A stretch of DNA of 64,000 bases from Paenibacillus mangrovi (GTDB taxonomy: Bacteria; Bacillota; Bacilli; Paenibacillales; Paenibacillaceae). Location: contig NZ_JALIRP010000001.1 of NCBI RefSeq assembly GCF_022898935.1, forward strand, positions 372,001-436,000, written 5' to 3'. Every line of letters starts with the position of its first letter. Position 1 is the first letter of the stretch. Made by a program: the position numbers and the translations under genes. This document shows, one piece after another, positions 28,086-36,627 of this stretch. The notes under the pieces were generated by a model that saw only the letters and a program-made list of their open reading frames with translations, made no database searches and was not told the DNA's origin.

Positions 28086-30224
28086 TTATTCTGTTCTTCG
28101 TTTGCGGTATTCGCCTGGAGTCAATCCCTCCGCCTTCTTGAATTTGCGGATGAAATTAGGCGTATCAAAGTAACCCACCTCCTGAACGAGGGTTCTTATC
28201 GGCTTGTCGGTATGCTCAAGCTCCCTCTTGACCGCATTCAACCGGAGCTCCCACAAATACTGCATAAAGGTAATTCCCGTTTTCTCCTTGATAAATCGGC
28301 TAAGATAAGATTCAGACAATGTAAAGTGGGCAGCAGTTCCCTCAAGACTGCAATCGCTCTCTCTGAAATGCTCCTGAATATAAAGAACAATCTGCTCACT
28401 CAGCAGCAGGCGCTCCATCTCCTTATTTTGGGTTGCCTGTTGGCAGATTTTTTCATTAAATTGGTACAACAGAGCTTCCAAGTCCTCCATTGAGGAAAAA
28501 TTGACTATTTTCTCTTCCAGTTCAACATTCGCATATTCCACACTTGTCGCCGCCCGGAAGAAGATATTAATGACATCAAAGCAATAGCATCGAAGCAAAT
28601 CAATTGGCACGCGCAGCGTTTTGAGTTGATGCAGCATCATACCGAGCGTTTCCGCCGCCGCCTGTTTATTGCCCTTTCTTAAACTTTGCGTAAGCTTGAG
28701 GTGAAGATCGCTCTGATACCAACCACTCGTTTCTTTCCGGTCTCTTGCCTGCTTGAAATAAACGACCGCATCGGTTCCGCTATCGCTGGCAAGCTTATAA
28801 TCCGTTGCCGCCGAGGCCTCAATGTACGAACTATATACGCGTGTGATATCGTCGTATATCCCGCCAACCCCCATCGTCATGCCCCTGTCCGAGTCCGCCT
28901 TCTGCTGCCCCAAGCTTCGGACCGTATTTTCTATGGATGTCGCATCTTCAGTCTGGCAATTCATCAAGACAGCGACCGCATGGTCATGAATAAGCTCCAC
29001 ACCAAAGCCAACCGCATTCTGCAGATCCCAGCCTTCCAGTTTCTTCAGCAGTGCGCTCCTCGCATGTGCTTCATGTGAGAACATATCATCACAGGAAATA
29101 TAGACCACAAAAAAATAAGGGAATGGAAAAACAATGCCGGACATCGCACAAACCTCGCGAATATTGTCCGGATCCTCCCAACTTCCACCCAGTAGCTTCA
29201 ACAAACACTGATCTCGAACATAAGGTTTCTGTATAGACATCCGTTCCTGCATCCGATTAACCGGTCGATATTGGCGTACTGCAAAGAGGAGAGCCAGGGT
29301 CAATCCAGTAAGGATTAACCACCCAGCGATAAGCAGCAAGAGCATTGGAAGATGAAACGCTTTCTTGAAGAATTGCGCGGTCGGCATGGCCGTCACGAAC
29401 GTCCAACCGGTTTCCCTCGAGTGGACCTTGACCACGGAATATTTCGTATGATGAATGGTTGCTTGCGAGACACCTGTTGCCGACAGATCGACGGATGCCA
29501 AGTCTTTGAATTGGAGCTCCCCGCCGTTGCTCTGGGATAATATGATATCGTTATTGTCGTTTGTAATATAAACATTGCCTTTGAAGTCGCCGAGTGTACT
29601 CTGAATCATGCTCTGAAACACATCGTCTTTGACAAAATAGATGACTGTTCCATGTTTGTTCGTCTCTTGCAGTGGAATGGGACATAAAAACAGCATCGTG
29701 CCCGGTCTCTTGTTTCCTGTCGATTCGAAGTAGTCCGCAGGCAGTACAGTAGCCGTCTTGAGCCCTTTGATGAGATTGAGGAAACGTTCCTTTTGTACGT
29801 CATTCGCCCCCAGTACCCGCTTCAGTAGCGTGTCGACAGAGTAGTAGCCCCGGTCCGAATACATATTTTGCGAATCTCGATAGTAGAGCAGAATTTCATC
29901 GATAATGGCCGTTGAAGATTTGTAAATACCTAATTTCCCGATTGCCTCCCGGCTGCTGTAGGGATGACTGACCCTATAGGGCGTCAGATCCGAGTCATAC
30001 GTGATTCGGGCAGCAATCTGGTTCATTTCCTTGATCCGATTGTTGGTCAACTCACTGGCCTGAAGCAATTTGTTCATATTGGTCTGTTCGACTTCATTAT
30101 TCCATGTTTCGTCCGTTTGATGGTAAATAAACAAGATCATGACGCTAAACGGGACGAAGAAAATGATCAGATAAGATAAAACATAGCGTTGAAACACTTT
30201 GGACTTTATAAATGAATTAAGCAT
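28086..30224 (-). CDS. Membrane-anchored AraC-family sensor-regulator, second
   Basis: This 712-residue protein has the same plan as the one at 11591. TM1 is at about residues 10-33, an outer sensor region at about 34-290, TM2 at about 293-318 (LLLLIAGWLILTGLTLALLF), a cytoplasmic middle, and the AraC HTH pair at about 610-712 (HFTLSESYLSRFIKEK and GYFDTPNFIRKFKK). ATG 30224 is chosen: GAGGTGG lies 5 bases upstream, whereas the open frame to 30449 adds 75 residues without a site. Here the regulator lies upstream of the importer on the same strand, not divergent as in the first module. It likely binds the 22-bp repeats at 27905 and 27999. Confidence 0.92.
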   Translation of the reverse strand: MLNSFIKSKVFQRYVLSYLIIFFVPFSVMILFIYHQTDETWNNEVEQTNMNKLLQASELTNNRIKEMNQIAARITYDSDLTPYRVSHPYSSREAIGKLGIYKSSTAIIDEILLYYRDSQNMYSDRGYYSVDTLLKRVLGANDVQKERFLNLIKGLKTATVLPADYFESTGNKRPGTMLFLCPIPLQETNKHGTVIYFVKDDVFQSMIQSTLGDFKGNVYITNDNNDIILSQSNGGELQFKDLASVDLSATGVSQATIHHTKYSVVKVHSRETGWTFVTAMPTAQFFKKAFHLPMLLLLIAGWLILTGLTLALLFAVRQYRPVNRMQERMSIQKPYVRDQCLLKLLGGSWEDPDNIREVCAMSGIVFPFPYFFVVYISCDDMFSHEAHARSALLKKLEGWDLQNAVGFGVELIHDHAVAVLMNCQTEDATSIENTVRSLGQQKADSDRGMTMGVGGIYDDITRVYSSYIEASAATDYKLASDSGTDAVVYFKQARDRKETSGWYQSDLHLKLTQSLRKGNKQAAAETLGMMLHQLKTLRVPIDLLRCYCFDVINIFFRAATSVEYANVELEEKIVNFSSMEDLEALLYQFNEKICQQATQNKEMERLLLSEQIVLYIQEHFRESDCSLEGTAAHFTLSESYLSRFIKEKTGITFMQYLWELRLNAVKRELEHTDKPIRTLVQEVGYFDTPNFIRKFKKAEGLTPGEYRKRRTE

Positions 30225-30439
30225 AGTATCCACCTCAAACAGAAATATAGCGCTTACATTCCGAGATATGGAACACCCTTGAAACGTACAGTAGGATACT
30301 TTTTCTGTTTGTTTATTAAAATATCCTTCTTGCGATTGGAGAAATGTAGTATTCGCCTCTTTACCCCTAGCCTTATATTCGTTAATCTCCGTTATGGGTA
30401 CAATAAGCGGGCATGAATAGAAGGATGGGAGGTAGCCCT

Positions 30440-31408
30440 TTGAAAGCACTGGTGTTTGATCATTTTGGCGGACCAGAAGTACTCGAATACAGAGACATTC
30501 CGGATCCTGAAGTTTCTGCCGGTCATGTGATTGTGAGGATGAAGGTGATTGGTCTGAACTTCGCCGACATTTACCGTAGAAAAGGCAATTATCACTTAAA
30601 GGGAACGCCTCCCTATATTCTTGGCTATGAGGGGGCAGGCGTCATAGAGCAGGTGGGACCAGGTGTAAGCGGGCTGAGTACAGGAGACCGTATCGCTTTT
30701 GCCGATGTGCCGTTTGCCAATGCGGAGCTGGTGTCGGTTCCGGTTGACAAAGTAATCCCGCTACCTGGTGATATATCGTTCGAACAAGCTTCTGCCGTGC
30801 TGCTGCAGGGGCTTACTGCTCATTATCTCGTTCACGACAGTTACCCGGTACAGTCAGGGGAAGAGGTGCTCGTACACGCAGCGGCAGGCGGCGTAGGTCA
30901 GCTGCTGACCCAATTGTGCAAGGCTAAAGGCGCTCGTGTATTCGGACTTACCTCAAGTGAGGCCAAGAAAAAAGTGGCGCTTGAAGCGGGAGCGGACGAA
31001 GTGATGCTGTACAATGAAAAGTGGACGAAGGCTGTACTTGCAAGGTCGACAGACGGAGGGGGAGTTCACGTAGCTTATGATTCCGTAGGCTCAACACTGA
31101 TGGACAGCTTTGCCGTCGTTCGGACCAGAGGGGCGGTTGTCTTTTACGGCATGTCAGGTGGAGATCCGCAGCCGGTTGATCCCAGAATGCTGATGGATAC
31201 TTCGAAGACGCTAACTGGAGGGGACCTATGGAATCATGTCACTACGTGGGAAGACCGAGTCCGCCGTGCCGAAGCGCTGTTCGAAGAGATTCGTGCAGGT
31301 CGTATAAGATTGGGTGAGCCGCCCCGATTTGGTTTGTATGAAGGTGCGGAAGCCCACCGATTTTTGGAAAGCCGTAAGAGTACAGGCAAAATTTTATTGA
31401 TTCCCTAA
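30440..31408 (+). CDS. Zinc-independent quinone oxidoreductase (MDR family)
   Basis: This 322-residue medium-chain reductase is of the NADPH:quinone oxidoreductase (QorA) group. It has GHVIVRMKVIGLNFADIYRRKG at the N-terminus and the nucleotide-binding turn HAAAGGVGQLL at about residue 150. The structural-zinc cysteines of alcohol dehydrogenases are absent. TTG 30440 is the likely start, with GGGAGGT 6 bases upstream; ATGs at 30413 and 30425 lie before the site. It is divergent from the AraC-type gene, and a TrmB-type regulator follows about 90 bases on. Confidence 0.9.
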   Translation: MKALVFDHFGGPEVLEYRDIPDPEVSAGHVIVRMKVIGLNFADIYRRKGNYHLKGTPPYILGYEGAGVIEQVGPGVSGLSTGDRIAFADVPFANAELVSVPVDKVIPLPGDISFEQASAVLLQGLTAHYLVHDSYPVQSGEEVLVHAAAGGVGQLLTQLCKAKGARVFGLTSSEAKKKVALEAGADEVMLYNEKWTKAVLARSTDGGGVHVAYDSVGSTLMDSFAVVRTRGAVVFYGMSGGDPQPVDPRMLMDTSKTLTGGDLWNHVTTWEDRVRRAEALFEEIRAGRIRLGEPPRFGLYEGAEAHRFLESRKSTGKILLIP

Positions 31409-31500
31409 TGAAATAGGCGTTTGGGACGAGCTGAAGATTACTCAAAAACCCGATTTATGATATATTAATACCAAGTTCGACAGATCGGGGTTGGAAAGTT

Positions 31501-32259
31501 TTGTTGCATAAATTCGGGTTTTCCCAATATGAAAGTAAAGTGTATGAAACGCTGGCAGCGACGATGCAGCCGATGGATGCGACGATGATCGTCAAGCATT
31601 CCGGTGTGCCGAAAGCGAAAATCTACGAGGTCATTTCCCGGATGGTAGAGAAGGGGATGGTGCTCGAGTCGATTTCGGAAAAGAAAAAGCTGTACACGGC
31701 TTTAGCACTCCCGCTGGTCATCGAAAAGCTGACCTCCGAGTTTCAGTCCGACATCAAGGAGCTGGAGCAGCAAAAACTGCAAAAGGAGATTGTGGATGAC
31801 CGGGTATGGAGCCTGAAGGCTGATACATCGATACAATCGCAGATCAAGCAAATGATGCTTGAGGCAGTCTCGTCGATCCGTTACTCGTCCTGGAAGGATG
31901 ATTTTCTAAATTTTTTGCCGATTCTCGAGGAGAAGGAGCGCGGGGGCATCTCTGTTGAAGCGTTGTCAGTGGGGGACATCCCAAGCGAATTACAGCATTT
32001 GGTCATCCTGGAGCCAAACAAGGAGCATGTGTCACTTGAACGTTTCAGGCTGCTCATTGTGGATGATGCGGAAGTTATTTTCGCGGGTGTGGAGGATGAC
32101 GCCTGGCAGGCCATCAAGACAAGATCGCAGCCGTTTGTGCGCTTCTTTACGGATTATTTCCATCATGATGTGCTCCTGAGCAAAATTACAACCAAATACA
32201 ACGACGTCTTAATGAAGGATACCGAAATCATGGCCCAGCTGTTGCAGCTGCGGTATTAA
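31501..32259 (+). CDS. TrmB-family transcriptional regulator
   Basis: This 252-residue protein has an N-terminal winged helix typical of TrmB regulators (FGFSQYESKVYETLA, then HSGVPKAKIYEVISRMVEKGMV) and a C-terminal ligand or dimer region. TrmB proteins often control sugar or efflux genes. Two adjacent TTG codons at 31501 and 31504 could start it; the upstream GGAAAG site is weak. A strong terminator follows at 32284. The next gene is an MFS exporter with an operator-like palindrome in its promoter, a likely target. Confidence 0.87.
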   Translation: MLHKFGFSQYESKVYETLAATMQPMDATMIVKHSGVPKAKIYEVISRMVEKGMVLESISEKKKLYTALALPLVIEKLTSEFQSDIKELEQQKLQKEIVDDRVWSLKADTSIQSQIKQMMLEAVSSIRYSSWKDDFLNFLPILEEKERGGISVEALSVGDIPSELQHLVILEPNKEHVSLERFRLLIVDDAEVIFAGVEDDAWQAIKTRSQPFVRFFTDYFHHDVLLSKITTKYNDVLMKDTEIMAQLLQLRY

Positions 32260-32283
32260 AAGTCTATGGATTCGGTCCGGTAG

Positions 32284-32315
32284 CGGATAGAGCAGATGCT
32301 CTATCCGTTTTTTTT
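32284..32315 (+). terminator. Intrinsic terminator of the TrmB-type gene
   Basis: CGGATAGAGC and its exact complement GCTCTATCCG form a near-continuous stem at 32284-32307, followed by eight T. Confidence 0.9.
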
Positions 32316-32344
32316 ATCTTTCAGAATTTATCACTTCCGGGGCT

Positions 32345-32370
32345 CCCCGCAAAGTCTCCACTTTGTGGGG
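32345..32370 (+). other. Stable hairpin upstream of MFS promoter
   Basis: CCCCGCAAAGT at 32345-32355 pairs with ACTTTGTGGGG at 32360-32370, with one G-U pair and a 4-base loop. TTATATT follows rather than a run of T, so termination is uncertain. It may be a backup terminator. Confidence 0.5.
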
Positions 32371-32397
32371 TTATATTGTGTGACTAAAAATTTAGGC

Positions 32398-32426
32398 TTG
32401 AAGACAAATGGGTAATAGGTTACCAT
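32398..32426 (+). promoter_or_regulatory. MFS promoter with embedded GGTAA-N4-TTACC palindrome
   Basis: TTGAAG at 32398 and TACCAT at 32421 are 17 bases apart. GGTAATAGGTTACC at 32411-32424 has perfect 5-bp arms and overlaps the spacer and -10, and GGTAGTAACTA follows. This position suits a repressor. The TrmB-type regulator next door is the obvious candidate. Confidence 0.45.
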
Positions 32427-32476
32427 TGCGGTAGTAACTAATTGGACGACATCATAGAAGGGAGCATAATTCTTAC

Positions 32477-33661
32477 ATGAATTTTAAAATTTACATTCTT
32501 GCGATCGCCTGCTTTGTAATTGGCATGGTAGAGCTGATCGTAGGAGGCATTCTGGATCTCATTTCGGGGGATCTTCATATATCTGTAAGTGCTGCGGGGC
32601 AGCTTATCACGTTGTACTCAATCGTGTTTGCCCTGTCGGGACCTCTGCTGCTTACGGCGACCGCGCGGATGGAGCGGAAAAGACTGTACCAATGCGCCTT
32701 GCTGGTGTTTATCATCGGTAACGTGCTGTCCTCGTTAAGTCCCAATTTTACAATCATGTTGATTGCGCGCGTCTTGTCGGCGGCAAGCGGTGCACTGATT
32801 ACGGTTCTCTCGATTACGATGGCTTCGCAGATGGCGGAAGAACAATATAAAGCCAGAGCGATCGGCGTGATTTTTATGGGCGTCAGCGGGTCGCTTGTAC
32901 TTGGTGTTCCGCTTGGTATGATGCTGGGGAATGCTTTTGGCTGGCGTGCCCCGTTTATTATGATTACGGCTTTGTCGGTCCTTGCTCTGATTGCGATTAG
33001 TATTTTCTTTCCGAAAACACAACCGGAGGCAGCCGTACCACTTCGTCAGCAGCTGGCATCCTTGAAGAACGGAAAAATCATTTTCGCACAACTGATTTCG
33101 GTCCTGATGCTGACAGGTCATCTGACGCTGTATGCTTATCTGACGCCTTTCCTGCAGGAAACGCTGCATCTGGGGCCTTCAGCACTTAGCTTTTTTTACT
33201 TGATCTTCGGCATTGCTGCGGTCATGGGTGGAGGCCTTGGCGGCTGGGTGTCGGATAAATTCGGTGCGGAAAAGAGCATTTTGACGATCGTTAGTGTGTT
33301 TGCCGTGGTAATGTTCCTAATGCCGCTTTCGACCGTTTCCGTTTATGTATGTTTGATCGTCATGATTGTGTGGAGCGCCTTAAGCTGGTCGATTTCACCT
33401 TCACTGCAAAGCTATCTCCTGCGATCGGCTCCGGAATCGGCCAATATCCAGCAAAGCCTGAACAGTTCCGCTACGCATATCGGCATCGCGCTGGGCTCGG
33501 CTATCGGAGGTATTGTTATTGAAAATTCATCGGTTTATTACAACGCTTGGGTGGGTGTGATTTTCGTGATTCTGGCATTTGGTTCTGCATGGATGTCTAT
33601 CAAATGGAAAGCTCGCAAAAACACATCAAAGGCTGCGTCTGCGGCTCAGCATGTACAGTAA
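32477..33661 (+). CDS. MFS efflux transporter (AraJ/YdhP-like DHA1)
   Basis: This 394-residue, 12-helix major facilitator has an N-terminus (VIGMVELIVGGILDLIS) and motif MGVSGSLVLGVPLGMMLG that place it with AraJ/YdhP-like exporters, often of sugars or drugs. The site GAAGGGAG lies 12 bases from the ATG, a long spacing. It lies downstream of the TrmB-type gene but behind a terminator, with its own promoter. Its tail runs directly into a glucosidase remnant. Confidence 0.88.
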   Translation: MNFKIYILAIACFVIGMVELIVGGILDLISGDLHISVSAAGQLITLYSIVFALSGPLLLTATARMERKRLYQCALLVFIIGNVLSSLSPNFTIMLIARVLSAASGALITVLSITMASQMAEEQYKARAIGVIFMGVSGSLVLGVPLGMMLGNAFGWRAPFIMITALSVLALIAISIFFPKTQPEAAVPLRQQLASLKNGKIIFAQLISVLMLTGHLTLYAYLTPFLQETLHLGPSALSFFYLIFGIAAVMGGGLGGWVSDKFGAEKSILTIVSVFAVVMFLMPLSTVSVYVCLIVMIVWSALSWSISPSLQSYLLRSAPESANIQQSLNSSATHIGIALGSAIGGIVIENSSVYYNAWVGVIFVILAFGSAWMSIKWKARKNTSKAASAAQHVQ

Positions 33662-33666
33662 CGTGT

Positions 33667-33828
33667 GAGGAACATTCCCATGTCTTCGCTTATGAGCGGA
33701 AACTGGACGGCAGACGTTTCCTGATCGTATCGAATTGGAGCAGGGAATCCCTTGATTTTGAAATGGATAACGACTTTATGAATGGAGGAATCCTGTGTCG
33801 GTGTATCCGCGGGCAGGCTGAAGCATAG
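33667..33828 (+). pseudogene. C-terminal remnant of a GH13 alpha-glucosidase
   Basis: About 53 codons from 33667 to the TAG at 33826 read EEHSHVFAYERKLDGRRFLI, then VSNWSRESLDFE. This matches the C-terminal beta domain of oligo-1,6-glucosidase/MalL-type GH13 enzymes. There is no catalytic domain and no start; the frame upstream falls inside the MFS gene. A terminator that suits the lost gene follows. It looks like the scar of a deletion that removed most of the glucosidase. Confidence 0.65.
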
Positions 33829-33829
33829 A

Positions 33830-33866
33830 AAAGACCGTATTCTCCAGAAGAGAGAATGCGGTCTTT
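33830..33866. terminator. Bidirectional terminator
   Basis: AAAGACCGTATTCTC at 33830-33844 pairs with 33852-33866, with one G-U pair. It is followed by T on the plus strand and preceded by A. It serves the GH13 remnant and convergent kduD. Confidence 0.8.
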
Positions 33867-33887
33867 TTGCTCCAAATATAGAATTGT

Positions 33888-34640
33888 CTATCTTGCCATC
33901 CATCCGCCGTCCACACACAGGACATGCCCGTTCACATAATCGGAAGCGGAAGAGGCTAGGAAAATGGCTGCGCCCTGGATATCCTCCGGCGTACCCCAAC
34001 GTCCAGCAGGAATGCGTTCCGTGATGGAAGCTTTGCGCTTCTCGTCCGCTTGGATTTGAGCCGTATTATCCGTAATCATGTATCCGGGAGCGATGCCATT
34101 GACCTGGATGCCGCTTGCGGCCCATTCATTGGCAAAAGCCTTGGTTAGTCCGGCAATGCCATGTTTGCTCGCAGTATAACCCGGCACATTAATGCCACCT
34201 TGATAGGACAGCATGGAGCAGATATTAATAATCTTGCCGCTGCCCCGTTCGATCATATGTCTACCAGCAAGCTGCGACAGCAGGAAGACCGTATTCAGGT
34301 TCAGGTCAATGACATCGTACCAGTCTTTTGCGCTGTGGTCCTTGGCAGGTGTCCGCCGGATGGTACCCGCATTGTTGACGAGGATATCAATCCGTCCCGT
34401 TAATGACAGGGCTTGATCGAATACCTTCTGAAGTCCTGACGCATCGCTTAGATCAGCTTCGATTGCAGCGCTCTTGCGGCCCATGGCTTCCGCTTTCTGC
34501 ACGGCTTCCTGGGATGAGCTGCGGGCAACACATACCACATCAGCTCCGGCTTCAGCCAGGCCTATGGCAATACCTTGGCCGAGACCGCCGGAAGTACCGG
34601 TAATCAATGCCGTTTTACCTTCCAGATTAAACAGATTCAT
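33888..34640 (-). CDS. kduD: 2-dehydro-3-deoxy-D-gluconate 5-dehydrogenase
   Basis: This 250-residue short-chain dehydrogenase has TGTSGGLGQGIA at the N-terminus, NNAGTIRR, and the catalytic Tyr/Lys in YTASKHG. KduD reduces the keto group made by KduI and yields 2-keto-3-deoxygluconate from pectin-derived unsaturated uronates. IRRTPAKDHSAKDWYDVI is typical of KduD rather than a generic SDR. AAGGAG lies 11 bases before the ATG. It is the third gene of the kduI-deoR-kduD unit. The next pathway enzymes (KDG kinase and aldolase) are not in the window. Confidence 0.93.
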   Translation of the reverse strand: MNLFNLEGKTALITGTSGGLGQGIAIGLAEAGADVVCVARSSSQEAVQKAEAMGRKSAAIEADLSDASGLQKVFDQALSLTGRIDILVNNAGTIRRTPAKDHSAKDWYDVIDLNLNTVFLLSQLAGRHMIERGSGKIINICSMLSYQGGINVPGYTASKHGIAGLTKAFANEWAASGIQVNGIAPGYMITDNTAQIQADEKRKASITERIPAGRWGTPEDIQGAAIFLASSASDYVNGHVLCVDGGWMAR

Positions 34641-34673
34641 ATGTACATCCGCTCCTTGACTATTCGATGGGGA

Positions 34674-35438
34674 TCAATAATCCCCGCTCAGCTCAATCGG
34701 TACATTGGCTGCCCGGAACTGCTCCAATAGTTTGCCTGGCATCTCATTGTCTGTAATCAGACTGTGAAGCTCCTTCAGCTGCGCAAACGTACGCAGCGCA
34801 GTCTGTCCAAATTTATGATGATCGGCCACTACGATAATTTCCCTCGCTGTGTCGATGAGAGCACGCTTGAATGCAATCAATTCCCCGGTATAAATGGTAA
34901 GTCCATGCTCCGGATGTATGCCGGTAGCTGATATGAAAGCTTTTTGGATATTCAGCTCTTTTACATAAGCCACGGCTTCCGGACCGGTTAGAATGTTGCG
35001 GACCCTGTAGCCTCCAGGAACAACGAGATTGATTTTATCTTTTTTGGAAAGCTCGCTGATAATATATACATCGTTCGTAATGACCGTAAGCTGCTGGTTG
35101 GGCAGAAGGCGGGCAATTTCCAGCGTGGTGCTTCCGCCGTCCAGAGCGATAATATCGCTGGGCTGGATCCGTTTCACGGCTGCCGCAGCAATGCTCCGTT
35201 TCATGTCCAGATGTCTTGCGATCGGTTCCTTTAACGGCAATATGCCGAATTGATCCGCTTGAGCAAGTACGGCGCCGCCGTGAACGCGGCGAATCAGCCC
35301 CTGTTCCTCCAGCTTGGTCAGGTCTTCACGAATCGTTTTACCCGTGACCTCTAAGATGTCGCTTAATTCCGTCACGGTAACTTCTTTGCTTGTCAGCAAA
35401 ACTTCCATAATCTTCTCGTGCCGCAGTATCGGGTTCAT
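34674..35438 (-). CDS. DeoR-family transcriptional regulator of the kdu operon
   Basis: This 254-residue protein has an N-terminal HTH (VTVTELSDILEVTGKTIREDL, then RRVHGGA) and a C-terminal sugar-phosphate-type sensor (DIIALDGGSTTLEIARLL, and VVADHHKFG). DeoR regulators usually repress until a phosphorylated sugar binds. GAGG lies 8 bases before the ATG. Its place between kduI and kduD makes it the likely regulator of this operon. Three GTTCA repeats with 10-bp spacing at the kduI promoter are a fitting operator. Confidence 0.9.
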   Translation of the reverse strand: MNPILRHEKIMEVLLTSKEVTVTELSDILEVTGKTIREDLTKLEEQGLIRRVHGGAVLAQADQFGILPLKEPIARHLDMKRSIAAAAVKRIQPSDIIALDGGSTTLEIARLLPNQQLTVITNDVYIISELSKKDKINLVVPGGYRVRNILTGPEAVAYVKELNIQKAFISATGIHPEHGLTIYTGELIAFKRALIDTAREIIVVADHHKFGQTALRTFAQLKELHSLITDNEMPGKLLEQFRAANVPIELSGDY

Positions 35439-35485
35439 TTCACATGCCTCATTTCAAATCAGGGTAAATAAGAATCGGTTTCGCT

Positions 35486-36319
35486 TTATTTTAAATCCTT
35501 CATGTCAACCGGGTCCATATCGGAATAAATTTTGTTGTCGCCAGCCATGCCCCAGATAAATGTATAATTGCTTGTGCCTACTCCGCTGTGAATCGACCAG
35601 CTTGGCGAGATCACGGCTTGCTCGTTTCTCATGACGATGTGGCGCGTTTCGCTTGGTTCACCCATTAAATGAAAGACAACCGATTCCTCTGGAAGATCAA
35701 AATACATGTAAGCTTCCATACGGCGGGGATGAACATGCGCTGGCATTGTATTCCACATATTACCTGTCTTAAGCAGAGTCATACCCATGACCAGCTGCGA
35801 GCTTTGAATGCCATTTTGATGAATAAACCGGTAGATGGTCCGGTCATTGGAATTCTCGATGGAACCGAGGTCCGCGGACTCGGCATCCGCAAGTGTGGCC
35901 TTTTGTGTTGTATAAGATTGGTGGGCCGGAGCGGAATTCAAATAGAACTTGGCCGGAGCGGCGGAATCGACGCTTTTAAAGACAACCTCCTGATTCCCCA
36001 TGCCGACAAAGAGACATTCCTTGTTGTCGAGCTCATACTCCTTGCCTTCTACTACAACGATACCTTTTCCGCCGACGTTAATGATACCGATTTCACGACG
36101 CTCCAGAAAATAGCTAACGCCAAGCTCTTTTAAATCCATGTCCAGCTTGACTTCCTCATTTACCGGAAAAGCGCCGCCAATGATGAGCCGGTCTTCGTGT
36201 GTCAGAACAAGCTCCAGGCGATTCGGGGTGAACAAGACAGGAATATGAAATTCTTCACGCAGTCGTGCCGTGTCAAATTGTTTGACTTCTCGTGGGTGCG
36301 ATGCATATCTTCTTTCCAA
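35486..36319 (-). CDS. kduI: 5-dehydro-4-deoxy-D-glucuronate isomerase
   Basis: KduI isomerises 5-keto-4-deoxyuronate in the breakdown of unsaturated galacturonates from pectin and other uronans. The 277-residue cupin has the metal site HVHPRRMEAYMYFD (His, His, Glu) and later WSIHSGVG. TTG 36319 is preferred because AAGGAG lies 9 bases upstream. The GTG at 36328 directly abuts that site and would add only three residues. It is the first gene of the unit and is divergent from kbl. Confidence 0.95.
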   Translation of the reverse strand: MERRYASHPREVKQFDTARLREEFHIPVLFTPNRLELVLTHEDRLIIGGAFPVNEEVKLDMDLKELGVSYFLERREIGIINVGGKGIVVVEGKEYELDNKECLFVGMGNQEVVFKSVDSAAPAKFYLNSAPAHQSYTTQKATLADAESADLGSIENSNDRTIYRFIHQNGIQSSQLVMGMTLLKTGNMWNTMPAHVHPRRMEAYMYFDLPEESVVFHLMGEPSETRHIVMRNEQAVISPSWSIHSGVGTSNYTFIWGMAGDNKIYSDMDPVDMKDLK

Positions 36320-36338
36320 AATAAACACTCCTTTTAGG

Positions 36339-36391
36339 GTTCATTTATGTTCATATAGGTTCACAATAAACCTTTTTGGAAATAATGACAA
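36339..36391 (-). promoter_or_regulatory. kduI promoter with three 10-bp-spaced GTTCA repeats
   Basis: On the minus strand TTGTCA (36386-36391) and TATTGT (36363-36368) are 17 bases apart. Just downstream, the plus strand reads GTTCA at 36339, 36349 and 36359, exactly one helical turn apart. The repeats cover the expected transcription start and leader. Repression by the operon's DeoR protein is the simplest reading. Confidence 0.6.
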
Positions 36392-36582
36392 TATCTTTTT
36401 TACGCATAAATGATACGAAATAGATGAACAACTCCTGGCAGATCGAATCGCTTTGAGCCCATCTCAAAAAAAATTAAAAATTTTATGTTTTTATATGTCC
36501 TTGGTGGATGTACAAATCGTTTAAAAGATGCTACATTGAAGATAAATAAACACTTGTATAGTAAGGATTTTTAATGATATTA

Positions 36583-36603
36583 ATGTCCTCTATACGAGGA
36601 CAT
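36583..36603 (+). promoter_or_regulatory. Inverted repeat before kbl-tdh
   Basis: ATGTCCTC and GAGGACAT are separated by TATAC, forming a perfect 8-bp stem 25 bases upstream of the kbl start. It could be an operator or a leader hairpin. No regulator gene is obvious. Confidence 0.45.
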
Positions 36604-36627
36604 ATGTATATTTAGGAGGGAATTGCC

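Noticed and set aside
30243..30258. Cre-like TAGCGCTTACA near the second AraC-type gene
   Set aside because: Three mismatches to the consensus, so not better than chance.
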